Shown: positions 16,598 to 24,015, counted from the first letter of the stretch. The stretch is DNA of 35,019 nucleotides from Methylobacterium sp. J-076 (GCF_022829405.1 NZ_JAKSXW010000094.1:1-35019); one strand, 5' to 3'. The notes: generated from the sequence alone by a model not told the origin. Translations and numbers: made by a program.

Positions 16598-16655
16598 TCA
16601 CCTGTCTCCCTGGTGAGGCAAGGCACCTGTCACGACGGTCCGTGCGATCTCCCTA

Positions 16656-16716
16656 TTGCACACCGCGAGGAGTTGTGCAAGTTTCCTAATAGAAAACCTC
16701 CTAGAATCCAGGAGGT
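16656..16716. promoter_or_regulatory. Divergent control region with two inverted repeats
   Basis: Between the leftward tail operon and the rightward replication operon, TTGCACA (16656-16662) pairs with TGTGCAA (16674-16680). ACCTCCT (16696-16702) pairs with AGGAGGT (16710-16716). Both have perfect 7-bp arms. A leftward promoter could use TTGCAC as -35 with a weak CAATAG 16 bases on. The sites look like operators for a dimeric repressor, with the RHH-like protein encoded next door as the obvious candidate. Confidence 0.5.
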
Positions 16717-16748
16717 GAGCTACTAGAAGGCGGCTGAGACAGCCGGAC

Positions 16749-16967
16749 ATGGACCCCATGCAAGCAAAACCCCGCCGTGAGCGCGGGGCCCAGGCGGGGT
16801 TCGGAATTGTCACTTTGGTCGGCGACGGTTCCGAGTATACCGCACAGCCCCACACGCTTCAAGCTGCTAAGATTGCACGACAATTCGGATGCGGCCGCGA
16901 ATTAGCTGAGGTCGTTGCGGGGATGGCCTACGGGTCAATCCCTGAGACGTGGAGGGGGGCTCGGTAA
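16749..16967 (+). CDS. Small hypothetical protein, first gene of the replication operon
   Basis: 72 residues; the second Met (residue 4) is also possible, and the start is uncertain because a strong hairpin lies in the first 20 codons. The C-terminal part (TLQAAKIARQFGCGRELAEV, then GSIPETWRG) has a helix-turn-helix feel and could bind DNA. The stop overlaps the next ATG (TAATG), so the two genes are coupled. No family was recognised. Confidence 0.45.
   Translation: MDPMQAKPRRERGAQAGFGIVTLVGDGSEYTAQPHTLQAAKIARQFGCGRELAEVVAGMAYGSIPETWRGAR
16768..16801 (-). terminator. Leftward Rho-independent terminator
   Basis: AACCCCGCC (16768-16776) pairs with GGCGGGGTT (16793-16801), a perfect 9-bp stem. 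An alternative inner stem CCCCGC/GCGGGG also forms. On the minus strand the stem is followed by TTTTG, so it would stop leftward transcripts before they enter the control region. It lies inside the 72-residue frame that starts at 16749, which weakens that start. Confidence 0.5.
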
Positions 16968-17395
16968 TGCCTCGCTCCATCCCCTCGAAGGCTATCCGCC
17001 TAGTCCCTATGCTCGGCTCTCCTGCCGACCACGAAGCGCTGGCTGCCGCCCGCGCTATCGGTCGTGTTCTTGATGGGGCGGGACTCGGGTTCACCGATCT
17101 TGCCGCTTCAATCTCGGCTGAAGATACCGTGGACAATGTACACGGTATGGAGCGGCCGCCCGGCCCTGTTCCGCCGTTCGACACCTACGCTTGGCGGCGG
17201 GCCTACACGCCTCGACAGGAGCAGGAGCACCGGGCCCACGTCCGGTTCTGCCAGAACCGCGCCCACCGCCTCACGGAATGGGAACGGGGGTTCATCGGCA
17301 ACGTCGCTCGACTCCATGGCAACCTGTCGATCCGGCAGGGGGACCGGCTCGCCGCCATCGTAGATCGGATTGGACGGGAGACGCGGCACGCATGA
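16967..17395 (+). CDS. Hypothetical protein of the replication operon
   Basis: 142 residues from ATG 16967, which overlaps the previous stop. Basic and helical, with RRAYTPRQEQEHRAHVRFCQ, LTEWERGFIGNVARL and LSIRQGDRLAAIVDRIGRE. The last motif is a form I recall from small proteins beside primase genes in alphaproteobacterial phages. Its stop overlaps the start of the Toprim gene. It could be a DNA-binding helper of the primase. Confidence 0.6.
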   Translation: MPRSIPSKAIRLVPMLGSPADHEALAAARAIGRVLDGAGLGFTDLAASISAEDTVDNVHGMERPPGPVPPFDTYAWRRAYTPRQEQEHRAHVRFCQNRAHRLTEWERGFIGNVARLHGNLSIRQGDRLAAIVDRIGRETRHA

Positions 17396-18318
17396 CGCCG
17401 ACCCTCTCTGAGATCGCATCAGCCCTACGGGGTAAGGTTCAGGGGCAACGGGTTCTCGCACCCGGCCCCGGCCACTCGCACAAGGATCGCTCGCTCTCGA
17501 TCCGCCTGTCCGACAGGTCGCCGGACGGGTTCGTGGTCCACTCTCATGCAGGCGATGACTGGCGCGACTGCCGGGATTACGTCGCGGAAGCGCTCGGCCT
17601 GCCAGCGGACCGCTGGAGGACCCCGACGCCGCTCGACCCCATCGAAGCGATGCAGCGCAGGGAGCAGCAGCGGAAGGTCGAGGAGTTAGAGCGCGCCGAG
17701 ATCGCTCGCCGGCAAGCCCGTGCCCGTAAGATGTGGGAGGAGGCCGGCGACCCGCGAGAGACCGTCGTTGAGGCGTACCTGAACCGCCGGGGCCTCGAAC
17801 TGCCAGACGACATCGCCGGGGCGGTCCTGCGCTTTCACCCCCGCTGCCCGTGGGAGCGCGGCACGATGCCGGCGATGGTCGCCGCGATCCGCTGCGTCGA
17901 GACTGGCAACATCGTTGGTATCCACCGCACGGCCTTAGCCGAGGACGGGAGCAAGGTCGGCCGGATGGTCTACGGCACCGCCTCGCGCGGCGCCGTCATG
18001 CTCGACCCCTACGAGTCCGTGCAAGGCGCCGTAACGGTCGGCGAGGGCATTGAGACCTGCATGACCGCCCGGCAGATCGGGTTGGGTCCGGTGTGGTCGC
18101 TGATCTCGACCTCGAACATCGCGGCGCTGCCGCCCCTCCCCAACGTCTCGCACCTCACCGCCCTAGCCGAGCGGGATACCGCCCCCTCGCAGCCGAGCGC
18201 GACCGCCTTTGAGGCCGTCGCCCGTCGCTGGCACGCCGCCGGCCGCACCGTCGAGCGGATATGGCCGCCGGAGGGCTGCGGCGACCTCAACGATAGCATC
18301 CGAAGGGACCGCGCCTGA
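17392..18318 (+). CDS. Toprim-domain primase-like protein
   Basis: 308 residues. The N-terminal part holds APGPGHSHKDRSLSIRL and GFVVHSHAGDDWRDCRDYV, the usual entry of Rhizobiales phage and plasmid Toprim proteins that lack a classical zinc finger. A charged helical middle follows (RREQQRKVEELERAEIARRQ). The Toprim fold occupies about 190-300: GEGIETCMTARQIG holds the conserved Glu, and LAERD takes the place of the usual DxD metal site, with Glu for the first Asp. The family makes primers or nicks DNA with its helicase partner, encoded next. Starts and stops overlap on both sides (ATGA, TGATG). Confidence 0.75.
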   Translation: MTPTLSEIASALRGKVQGQRVLAPGPGHSHKDRSLSIRLSDRSPDGFVVHSHAGDDWRDCRDYVAEALGLPADRWRTPTPLDPIEAMQRREQQRKVEELERAEIARRQARARKMWEEAGDPRETVVEAYLNRRGLELPDDIAGAVLRFHPRCPWERGTMPAMVAAIRCVETGNIVGIHRTALAEDGSKVGRMVYGTASRGAVMLDPYESVQGAVTVGEGIETCMTARQIGLGPVWSLISTSNIAALPPLPNVSHLTALAERDTAPSQPSATAFEAVARRWHAAGRTVERIWPPEGCGDLNDSIRRDRA

Positions 18319-19919
18319 TGGTAGCTGCCCGACCTGCTGAACCCTTCGTCCGCGTCCACCGCGAGACCTACCGGCCGTCCCGGCAAGACAACGGCCAGCG
18401 CTCGACAGTCGTCCCCCTTGAGCGGGACCGGTTGGAGATCGCGCCCGCCATGAGCGCGGCTCCGTCCTTCCCCGTCGAGCATCTGCCGCCGGTAATGCGG
18501 GATGCTGTCGAGGCCCTAGAACATCACGTCCAGGCGCCCCGCTCGCTCTGCGCACACTCCATCCTGTCGGCAGCGATGTTGTGCTGCCAAGGGCTGGCAG
18601 ACGTTCGGATCGAGGGACTTCCGGCGCCGCGGCCTCTATCGCTCTTCATGCTGGCCGTCGCCGTCTCCGGCGAGCGGAAATCTGCCTGCGATGACCTCGC
18701 CCTGATGTCGGTCGCGCGGGCCGAGGCGCAGCTCCGCGCCGAGCACGTCGAGGAGTTGCGCGAGTACAAGGCCACTCACGCCGCCTTCGAGGCCGAGAAG
18801 AAAAAGATCGAGCGGGACAACAAGCTCAGTCACGAGGAGCGTCGGCAGCGCCTGCGGGCGCTCCGCGAGCCCGACGTGCCGCTCGCCCCGGTGATCCGCG
18901 CGAAGGAGCCGAACTTGGAGGGTCTGTTGAACCTCCTTCAGATCGGGCGCGGCTCGGTCGGGATCTTCACGTCCGAGGGCGGCCAGTTCCTCGGCGGCCA
19001 CGGCATGACGCAGGAGGCGAAGACGAGGACCGTCACGGGCCTGTCGGAGCTATGGGACAGCGGATCGGCGCAGCGGGTACGGGCGCGGGAGACCCTGTTC
19101 CTCAACGGATGCCGTGTCGGCATCAGCCTCGCCGCACAGCCGCGCGTGGCATCAGCCCTCCTCGGGGACGAACTGGCGAAGGATCAGGGCTTTGTCGGCC
19201 GCTTCCTCATCACCATGCCGGACAGCCGGATCGGCTTACGCCAGATCCGGGGGACGAACCCGCTCACCGATATGCGGCTGACCGACTTCCACGACCTCTG
19301 CCGCCAATGCCTGAATGCGGGCCTGCCCCTGCGCGAGGGGAGCCGCAATCAACTTGAGCCCCCGGTTCTCGACCTCGACCCTGACGCCGCGATCCTATGG
19401 AGGCAGTTCGCGCAGTCCGTTGAGGACGGGTGTGCGCCGGGCGGCCCGTGGGTGCCGGTACGGTCGGCGGCGCTCAAGATGGCGGAGAACGTGGCGCGCA
19501 TCGCGGCAGTCTCGACCGTGTTCCAGGCCCCCTCGATCACATGGCCGAGCCGGATCGCCAGGGCGGATCGCGTCCTTGAGGCGACTGTGCCGGCCGAGAC
19601 AATGGCCGCCGCCATCGCGGTGGGGACCTTCTACCTGCAAGAGGCTCTGCGCCTGACCGGCCACGCGATCCTCGACCCTGAAACCCGCGCCCAGAACGAG
19701 TTGGCCGAGTGGGTGGCCGAGAAGCATAGCCCCGGTGACCTTACCGCCCCGAGCATCTTGCAGAAGATGGCGCCCAGCCATCTCCGCACCGATGCCGCAA
19801 CTCTCCGGCGCCGCGTCGAGGCCCTTGTCGGGTTTGGACGTCTCGAACCTGCTGGCCGCCAGGAGATCGGCGGCAAGGCGTACCGCGAGACCTTCCGGGT
19901 GCTGGGGGAGGCGGCGTGA
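18318..19919 (+). CDS. DUF3987 helicase-like replication protein
   Basis: 533 residues. A Walker A-like loop, VSGERKSACDD (about 117-126), is the form typical of DUF3987 proteins. A charged coiled coil follows (EAEKKKIERDNKLSHEERRQ), then the strand-rich ATPase core with GIFTSEGGQFLGGHGM and LFLNGCRVGISLAAQP. The C-terminal 100 residues look like a winged helix. DUF3987 proteins act as helicase or primase-helicase units of plasmids and phages and usually follow a Toprim gene, as here. The stop overlaps the start of the next gene. Confidence 0.78.
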   Translation: MVAARPAEPFVRVHRETYRPSRQDNGQRSTVVPLERDRLEIAPAMSAAPSFPVEHLPPVMRDAVEALEHHVQAPRSLCAHSILSAAMLCCQGLADVRIEGLPAPRPLSLFMLAVAVSGERKSACDDLALMSVARAEAQLRAEHVEELREYKATHAAFEAEKKKIERDNKLSHEERRQRLRALREPDVPLAPVIRAKEPNLEGLLNLLQIGRGSVGIFTSEGGQFLGGHGMTQEAKTRTVTGLSELWDSGSAQRVRARETLFLNGCRVGISLAAQPRVASALLGDELAKDQGFVGRFLITMPDSRIGLRQIRGTNPLTDMRLTDFHDLCRQCLNAGLPLREGSRNQLEPPVLDLDPDAAILWRQFAQSVEDGCAPGGPWVPVRSAALKMAENVARIAAVSTVFQAPSITWPSRIARADRVLEATVPAETMAAAIAVGTFYLQEALRLTGHAILDPETRAQNELAEWVAEKHSPGDLTAPSILQKMAPSHLRTDAATLRRRVEALVGFGRLEPAGRQEIGGKAYRETFRVLGEAA

Positions 19920-20677
19920 TGGCCGGCGATCTTCCCCTGTTCGACCCGTTCGCGGCCCTAGCGCAGATCCGCCGCGAGGGGAGCAAAGGAGCAGGGGCCA
20001 GACTCCCGCAAGAACTTCCGCAGAAACTTCCGCAACCGGCTGCGGAAGCAGTTCTTGAGCAATCACAAGAACTTGGTGCTACTTCCGCAGCTTCCGCAAC
20101 TTCCGCAGGGGGTCCGCTTGCGCACTCACTCGCGCACCCGCCCGCGAGAGAAGAAGAAAGAAAAAATAATTTAATTATTTCATACACTTACGCGAGGAGG
20201 CCACGCGCTCGGGCCCTCACGGTTGAGCACGCGGCCACAGAGCCTGCGGAAGTTGCGGAAGCTGCGGAAGTTTCTCTAAGTCGTTGTAATCAAATCATAA
20301 CCGCCGGAGCAGGGGCTGCGGAAGTTTTTGAGGACGGGCTGCGGAAGTGGCGTTCAGCCCTCACGGGACTGTCTCCGGATCGGCCCCCATGCCCCGGCTA
20401 TCGGTCTGAGGAGTGGGCCCGCACCCTGGCTCGCGCCCTTGCCTTCCTCGACACCTTCGGCGCGCAGGCCGAGGCGTTGGGTTGGACGGCCTCGCGCCTG
20501 TTCGGAGTCCACCCCACCGCTGGCATCGTTCGCGTCGATCACTGCGGGGCCCTCGTCCTGCCGGTTGCCGGTCCCGTTCGCGCCATCACCGCGACGGAGG
20601 TGAGCTTCGGCCACCTCACCCACCGCGAGAAGCTCAGCCAGCCGCAGGGCGTGCCGTGGTGGGAGTTCGGCCGATGA
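19919..20677 (+). CDS. Replication-operon protein with an LGWTA domain; carries iteron-like repeats
   Basis: 252 residues from the second of two Met codons. The first 135 residues are low complexity because the DNA beneath them is full of CTTCCGCA/TGCGGAAG repeats and an AT-rich block. The C-terminal 100 residues form a compact domain: YRSEEWARTLARALAFLDTF, LGWTASRLFGVHP, VRVDHCGALVLP, and the end WWEFGR. The same domain makes up the protein at 33012-33404, and its last residues recur at 28933-29007. The domain is unnamed as far as I know. Position after a helicase gene suggests a role at the origin. Confidence 0.62.
   Translation: MAGDLPLFDPFAALAQIRREGSKGAGARLPQELPQKLPQPAAEAVLEQSQELGATSAASATSAGGPLAHSLAHPPAREEERKNNLIISYTYARRPRARALTVEHAATEPAEVAEAAEVSLSRCNQIITAGAGAAEVFEDGLRKWRSALTGLSPDRPPCPGYRSEEWARTLARALAFLDTFGAQAEALGWTASRLFGVHPTAGIVRVDHCGALVLPVAGPVRAITATEVSFGHLTHREKLSQPQGVPWWEFGR
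20015..20347. repeat. Iteron-like octamer array flanking an AT-rich block, candidate replication origin
   Basis: Eleven copies of one octamer lie in 333 bp. CTTCCGCA is at 20015, 20027, 20082, 20091 and 20100. TGCGGAAG is at 20041, 20245, 20254, 20263, 20317 and 20340. Two triplets are spaced 9 bp apart, one on each side of an A/T-rich run at about 20151-20190, and the orientation flips across it. An array of binding sites around an easily melted block is the build of an iteron origin. It lies inside a coding frame. Confidence 0.55.
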
Positions 20678-20766
20678 TCCCCCTCATTGATCGCTGGGGA
20701 CCGTTCGGCCCTGACATCGATCCGGCCGAGCGCCGCGCCCGGAGCCGACGCAGCCTTGGCGGTCAC
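20674..20766 (+). pseudogene. Truncated gene at the end of the replication operon
   Basis: ATG at 20674 overlaps the previous stop (ATGA). The frame begins MIPLIDRWGPFGPDIDPAER and RRARSRRSLGG, which looks native. From about 20763 it runs antisense through the SRPBCC gene to 21240 and loses sense. The simplest reading is that a DNA insertion replaced the 3' part of this gene. The first 30 codons are all that remain recognisable. Confidence 0.5.
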
Positions 20767-21203
20767 AGCTGCGTCGAAGCCCTGCGCCTCACGACCTCCG
20801 ACATCAGCGCCTCATTCATCGCGACGAAGCGCCGGGTCAGCAGCGGTTTCAGCAAAGGGAAGATCACCGGCACAAGCGCGCCGGCGAACGTCTCGACCTG
20901 TTCCAGCGTCACCACGCCCGACGCCTCTGTTACGCCGAAGCTGTGCGTGCCGGTCATCAGCCTCGGTAGGCCGCCGCGCCATGTCAGCCGCGTGCCATGC
21001 TCCAGTTCCGTGATGATCGTCGGGACGCTGAAGAAGACCCGGCCGTCTACCGTCAGCTCGGCATTCCAATCAGCACCTTCGGCCAGCTCGCCGTCGACCC
21101 TGCGGATGAAGGGGTTCCATTGCGGGTACGACGGCAAATCGACCAGGACCCGCCATACCTCATCCGCACGCCCCGGGATCGAAAGTTCGGTGGTGATCTG
21201 CAT
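20763..21203 (-). CDS. SRPBCC (START-like/polyketide cyclase) family protein
   Basis: 146 residues from ATG 21203. The N-terminus MQITTELSIPGRADEVWRVL followed by LPSYPQWNPFIRRVDGEL is the standard SRPBCC entry. LTVDGRVFFSVPTIITELE, RLTWRGGLP and the long C-terminal helix complete the helix-grip fold. Members bind hydrophobic ligands in an inner pocket. It lies antisense at the end of the replication operon and cuts into the gene at 20674, so it is probably a late arrival. Confidence 0.72.
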   Translation of the reverse strand: MQITTELSIPGRADEVWRVLVDLPSYPQWNPFIRRVDGELAEGADWNAELTVDGRVFFSVPTIITELEHGTRLTWRGGLPRLMTGTHSFGVTEASGVVTLEQVETFAGALVPVIFPLLKPLLTRRFVAMNEALMSEVVRRRASTQL

Positions 21204-21274
21204 GGCGGCTTCTAACCGATCCTCTCCGCGAGAGGTCTGACCCTGCCCCACAAGCCCGAACTCGACCGCTCGTT

Positions 21275-21622
21275 TCAACTCGGCCGCACCCCCCTGCTGT
21301 CCATCTTCAAACGCGCAGTCTGTAGCCATGCGATCAGCCCGTTGAGCGCCAGCAGAGCTTCCGTCCGAGCATCAGTCTGGAAGAAGGTCACCCGATCAAG
21401 ATCCTGCGCCAGCGTATCAGACGCTAGAAGGGCATCCTCCATCGCCGTTTCGAGCGGAGAGGACGCCTCGATCTCCCGCCGCAGCAACACAACAGTGTTC
21501 TCGGCGGTCATTCTGACTCGATCACCCATTCCGGCCTTGGCCGCCTCTACGATGTCGATCCACGGCCACAGGGCGGTAGCCAGAACTTTGGGAAGGCTCG
21601 ACGTGTCCAGAGCGCGTGGCAT
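21275..21622 (-). CDS. Hypothetical helical protein
   Basis: 115 residues: VLATALWPWIDIVEAAKAGM, then AMEDALLASDTLAQDL and ALLALNGLIAWLQTARLKM. Mostly helical, without signal peptide or known motif. It points the same way as the SRPBCC gene 72 bp downstream and may have arrived with it. The ribosome site is weak. Confidence 0.42.
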   Translation of the reverse strand: MPRALDTSSLPKVLATALWPWIDIVEAAKAGMGDRVRMTAENTVVLLRREIEASSPLETAMEDALLASDTLAQDLDRVTFFQTDARTEALLALNGLIAWLQTARLKMDSRGVRPS

Positions 21623-21727
21623 CGATCTCAGGCGAACTTCTCAGACTACGGCCTCCCTAAACACACAGGCTGCGATGTACGGCATTGATGCAGGTGACGT
21701 TTCGATCACAATGCAAGGATCGAAGGC

Positions 21728-21943
21728 ATGACCGCCCGCGAGCAAGCCGCCTTCGCCGCCGGGGTTGAGGCCGCCCGGCAGATGGCGATGGTTGCCGCCG
21801 TCACCTTAGAAAACCGCGATGACGCGGGCGAGGTTCGCCAGCGCGCCGCTGTCGCCGCCCTTCAGGGGCTGGCCTCGGGGCTGAAGGATGCATTCCTCAC
21901 CAGCAGCTCCACGGCAACTCCATCTGAAACCACGCATTCCTGA
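21728..21943 (+). CDS. Small helical protein, unknown
   Basis: 71 residues, Ala-rich, probably two helices (AFAAGVEAARQMAMVAAVTL, then AAVAALQGLASGLKDAFL). AAGGA lies about 9 bases before the ATG. Small proteins of this composition are common in phage early regions. An inverted repeat, AAACCTG/CAGGTTT at 21952-21970, lies just after the stop and could be a terminator or an operator for the next operon. Confidence 0.45.
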   Translation: MTAREQAAFAAGVEAARQMAMVAAVTLENRDDAGEVRQRAAVAALQGLASGLKDAFLTSSSTATPSETTHS

Positions 21944-22010
21944 AAGCCGTAAAACCTGAAACGCAGGTTTGCCGGTTTCATGTTATACGGACGAGTGAGA
22001 GGCATTTGTG

Positions 22011-22304
22011 ATGAAGGACTTAGGGGCACGCATTCGGAAGCTGGAGGCAGCCGCCTTCAAAGTCGGCCCGGCGCTCGCCGTGCGCCGCTTCATCGTGCAG
22101 GGGCCAGCGGCGTTGCCGGAGGCGGATGCCTTCGCATTCCTGCGCGAGCAGGGCCATGACATCCGAGACACCGATCTCAACATCGTCCGCGTCGTCATCG
22201 GTGCTGAGGACGGGCATCCTGTTGACCTGCCCCTCAAGGATCTGACGCCTCAGACCCACGATGCTGCATCCGCTCTGCATTTGCAGCGCACGAGCGGTCT
22301 CTGA
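22011..22304 (+). CDS. Small protein with an N-terminal RxRKLEA motif
   Basis: 97 residues from ATG 22011; GTG 22008 is also possible. The start (DLGARIRKLEAAAF) resembles three later genes of this cluster. The middle (EADAFAFLREQGHDIRDTDL) lines up with EIVAFLRARGHAIHDEDD in the protein at 22746, so these two are paralogues. The function is unknown. It lies 14 bases upstream of the DUF5681 gene. Confidence 0.55.
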   Translation: MKDLGARIRKLEAAAFKVGPALAVRRFIVQGPAALPEADAFAFLREQGHDIRDTDLNIVRVVIGAEDGHPVDLPLKDLTPQTHDAASALHLQRTSGL

Positions 22305-22317
22305 GGGCGGCTTAGAT

Positions 22318-22749
22318 ATGCCGGGCAAACCATTCCAAGCCGGACAGAGCGGCAACCCTGCGGGCAAGGCCAAGGGCACCCGCAATCGAACCACTATGGC
22401 CCTGGAAGCCATCCTCGATGGTGAGAGCGAGGCCCTGACCCGCCGGGCCGTCAAAATGGCTCTGGATGGCGATACGGTCGCCATGCGGATGTGCCTCGAC
22501 CGTCTGATGCCGGTGCGGAAAGACAGGCCGATCACCTTCACCCTGCCGGAGATCGAGACCGCTGCTGACCTGACGAAAGCGACCCGTGCGCTGATGCAGG
22601 GGGTAGCGGACGGGGAGATCACCCCCAGCGAGGCGGCCGAGTTGAGCAAGCTGGTCGACGCTCATGTGAAGGCCATTGAGGCCGTGGATTTCGCTACCCG
22701 CCTCGCAGCCCTCGAACAGACCGCAGGCGATAAGGGAGGACGGCGATGA
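22318..22749 (+). CDS. DUF5681 protein, possible small terminase-like DNA-binding protein
   Basis: 143 residues. The N-terminus FQAGQSGNPAGKAKGTRNRT is the DUF5681 signature, a basic arm followed by helices (ALTRRAVKMALDGDTVAMRM). In phage genomes DUF5681 genes often sit just before the large terminase, and a small-terminase role has been proposed. Here the expected large terminase is absent: the next genes encode small proteins. It is coupled to the next gene by ATGA at 22746. Confidence 0.75.
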   Translation: MPGKPFQAGQSGNPAGKAKGTRNRTTMALEAILDGESEALTRRAVKMALDGDTVAMRMCLDRLMPVRKDRPITFTLPEIETAADLTKATRALMQGVADGEITPSEAAELSKLVDAHVKAIEAVDFATRLAALEQTAGDKGGRR

Positions 22750-23087
22750 CGCCCCGCACGATGGACCGGATCGCTCGCCTAGAGGCGAAGGCCGCACCGC
22801 CTTCCCCCGGCAAGCACCTTGTGTTCAAGGTCGAGGCCCCGCACGGGATGCCGCTCGCTGAGATCGTCGCCTTCCTGCGGGCTCGCGGGCACGCCATCCA
22901 CGACGAGGACGACGTGTTCGTGATGAACCTCGACTCCTACAGCATCCCCAAAGGCCAGCCACCTCGTGACCTAGCTCCCGCCATCCTGTCTGAGGCAGAC
23001 CGAGCCGCCGCGCCGGCAGGTGGGGTATGGCCGGAGAGGCTTGTTCACTTCACGTTCGTTTTGGACAGCCCCAGGGGCTCGCAGTGA
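22746..23087 (+). CDS. Small protein with an N-terminal RIARLEA motif
   Basis: 113 residues. The N-terminus MTPRTMDRIARLEAKAAP carries the motif shared by this cluster. Residues 35-60 (EAPHGMPLAEIVAFLRARGH) match the protein at 22011. The C-terminal part is less similar. The ATG overlaps the DUF5681 stop, and its own stop overlaps the GTG of the next gene, so the group is translated as a chain. Confidence 0.55.
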   Translation: MTPRTMDRIARLEAKAAPPSPGKHLVFKVEAPHGMPLAEIVAFLRARGHAIHDEDDVFVMNLDSYSIPKGQPPRDLAPAILSEADRAAAPAGGVWPERLVHFTFVLDSPRGSQ

Positions 23088-23671
23088 CTCCGAAGCTAGT
23101 GGACAGGCTTTCTCGCCTCGAAGGCGCTCAGCGGGCCGCTAATGCGATTGTAGAGCCTATGCCGCCATGGCTGGCCGGCGCTCATCTCAAGGCCATTGCG
23201 ATTGGGCTTGGTGGCTTTCCCCGCGCCCCGCAGGTGACATCGCAGTACCGGGCGGACTCGCTGAACGATGGGTTCGCACGTGCCCTCGGCTTCGCGGACG
23301 AGAGCGATATGGCCGCCGAGCTGAGCGTAGATCCGAGCCAATGGCAGGATCGCATGAAGGCGACTGAAGCGGCCTTGGCAAAGCGATATCTCCATCAGGA
23401 GACCGTCGACGACCTCGGCGGCATTATGGGGATGATGAAGGGCGTTTTGGACGAGTGGCGTAAGGCCAAGGCGGCGAAACTGCCAGGCACCCCGCATCAC
23501 TGGCCGTCTGAGGAGCCCCAGCTTGACCCCAGGGCGCTTGGGGTGAGGGCGGCCCTCGCGAGGTTCGGGGCGACGACGCCAGAGCACGTTGAGGAGGCCT
23601 GCGAATGTCGCCCAGCCCAGAGGGACGCCTCGCTCGCCTGGAGGCCGAACAGACCCCAAAGCGGCTGCTAA
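23084..23671 (+). CDS. Hypothetical phage-like protein, RLSRLEG type
   Basis: 195 residues from GTG 23084 (GTGA overlap). The N-terminus MTPKLVDRLSRLEGAQRA is followed by a helical part with GFARALGFADESDMAAELSV and QDRMKATEAALAKRYLHQET. The stretch PVAAGIAKALGYGSALEMRS in the next protein resembles this part, so the two are probably related. The last 67 bases overlap the next gene in another frame, which suggests a frame change at the 3' end or dense packing. Confidence 0.52.
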   Translation: MTPKLVDRLSRLEGAQRAANAIVEPMPPWLAGAHLKAIAIGLGGFPRAPQVTSQYRADSLNDGFARALGFADESDMAAELSVDPSQWQDRMKATEAALAKRYLHQETVDDLGGIMGMMKGVLDEWRKAKAAKLPGTPHHWPSEEPQLDPRALGVRAALARFGATTPEHVEEACECRPAQRDASLAWRPNRPQSGC

Positions 23672-24015
23672 AGACCTCGTTCTCCCCTGCCCTGCGACTG
23701 TTGCGGCTGCTGATAGCCGTACACCTGGGCGACCTACAACCGCACGAGCCCGTAGCGGCAGGTATCGCTAAGGCTCTTGGCTACGGAAGCGCTTTGGAGA
23801 TGCGGTCGGCCCTAATGGAGAAGGGGGAGAGCACCCTGGATTGGAGCAACCGCCACAACGATGCAGTGAAGCGGATGCTGGTGAGGACTGAAGGCATCCT
23901 GCAGGCTCGCGCGACGCTCCTTCGCCTTTTCGATGAGTTGCCTGCTTGGGCTCGCACCCATTCTTTCGCCGCCGGCCCCGACTTCGACACGGCGGCAGAG
24001 TGGGTGAGCCTATAA
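23605..24015 (+). CDS. Hypothetical phage-like protein, RLARLEA type
   Basis: 136 residues. MSPSPEGRLARLEAEQTP at the start again carries the shared motif. GIAKALGYGSALEMRSALME and DAVKRMLVRTEGILQARATL parallel the preceding protein. It is the last gene of the rightward cluster and converges with the LuxR gene after 57 bp. No function is known. Confidence 0.52.
   Translation: MSPSPEGRLARLEAEQTPKRLLKTSFSPALRLLRLLIAVHLGDLQPHEPVAAGIAKALGYGSALEMRSALMEKGESTLDWSNRHNDAVKRMLVRTEGILQARATLLRLFDELPAWARTHSFAAGPDFDTAAEWVSL

Noticed and set aside
20413..21240. Long open frame read as one 275-residue gene
   Set aside because: It combines the wrong frame of the 19919 gene, the short native start at 20674 and the antisense of the SRPBCC gene. 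It has no coherent protein character.
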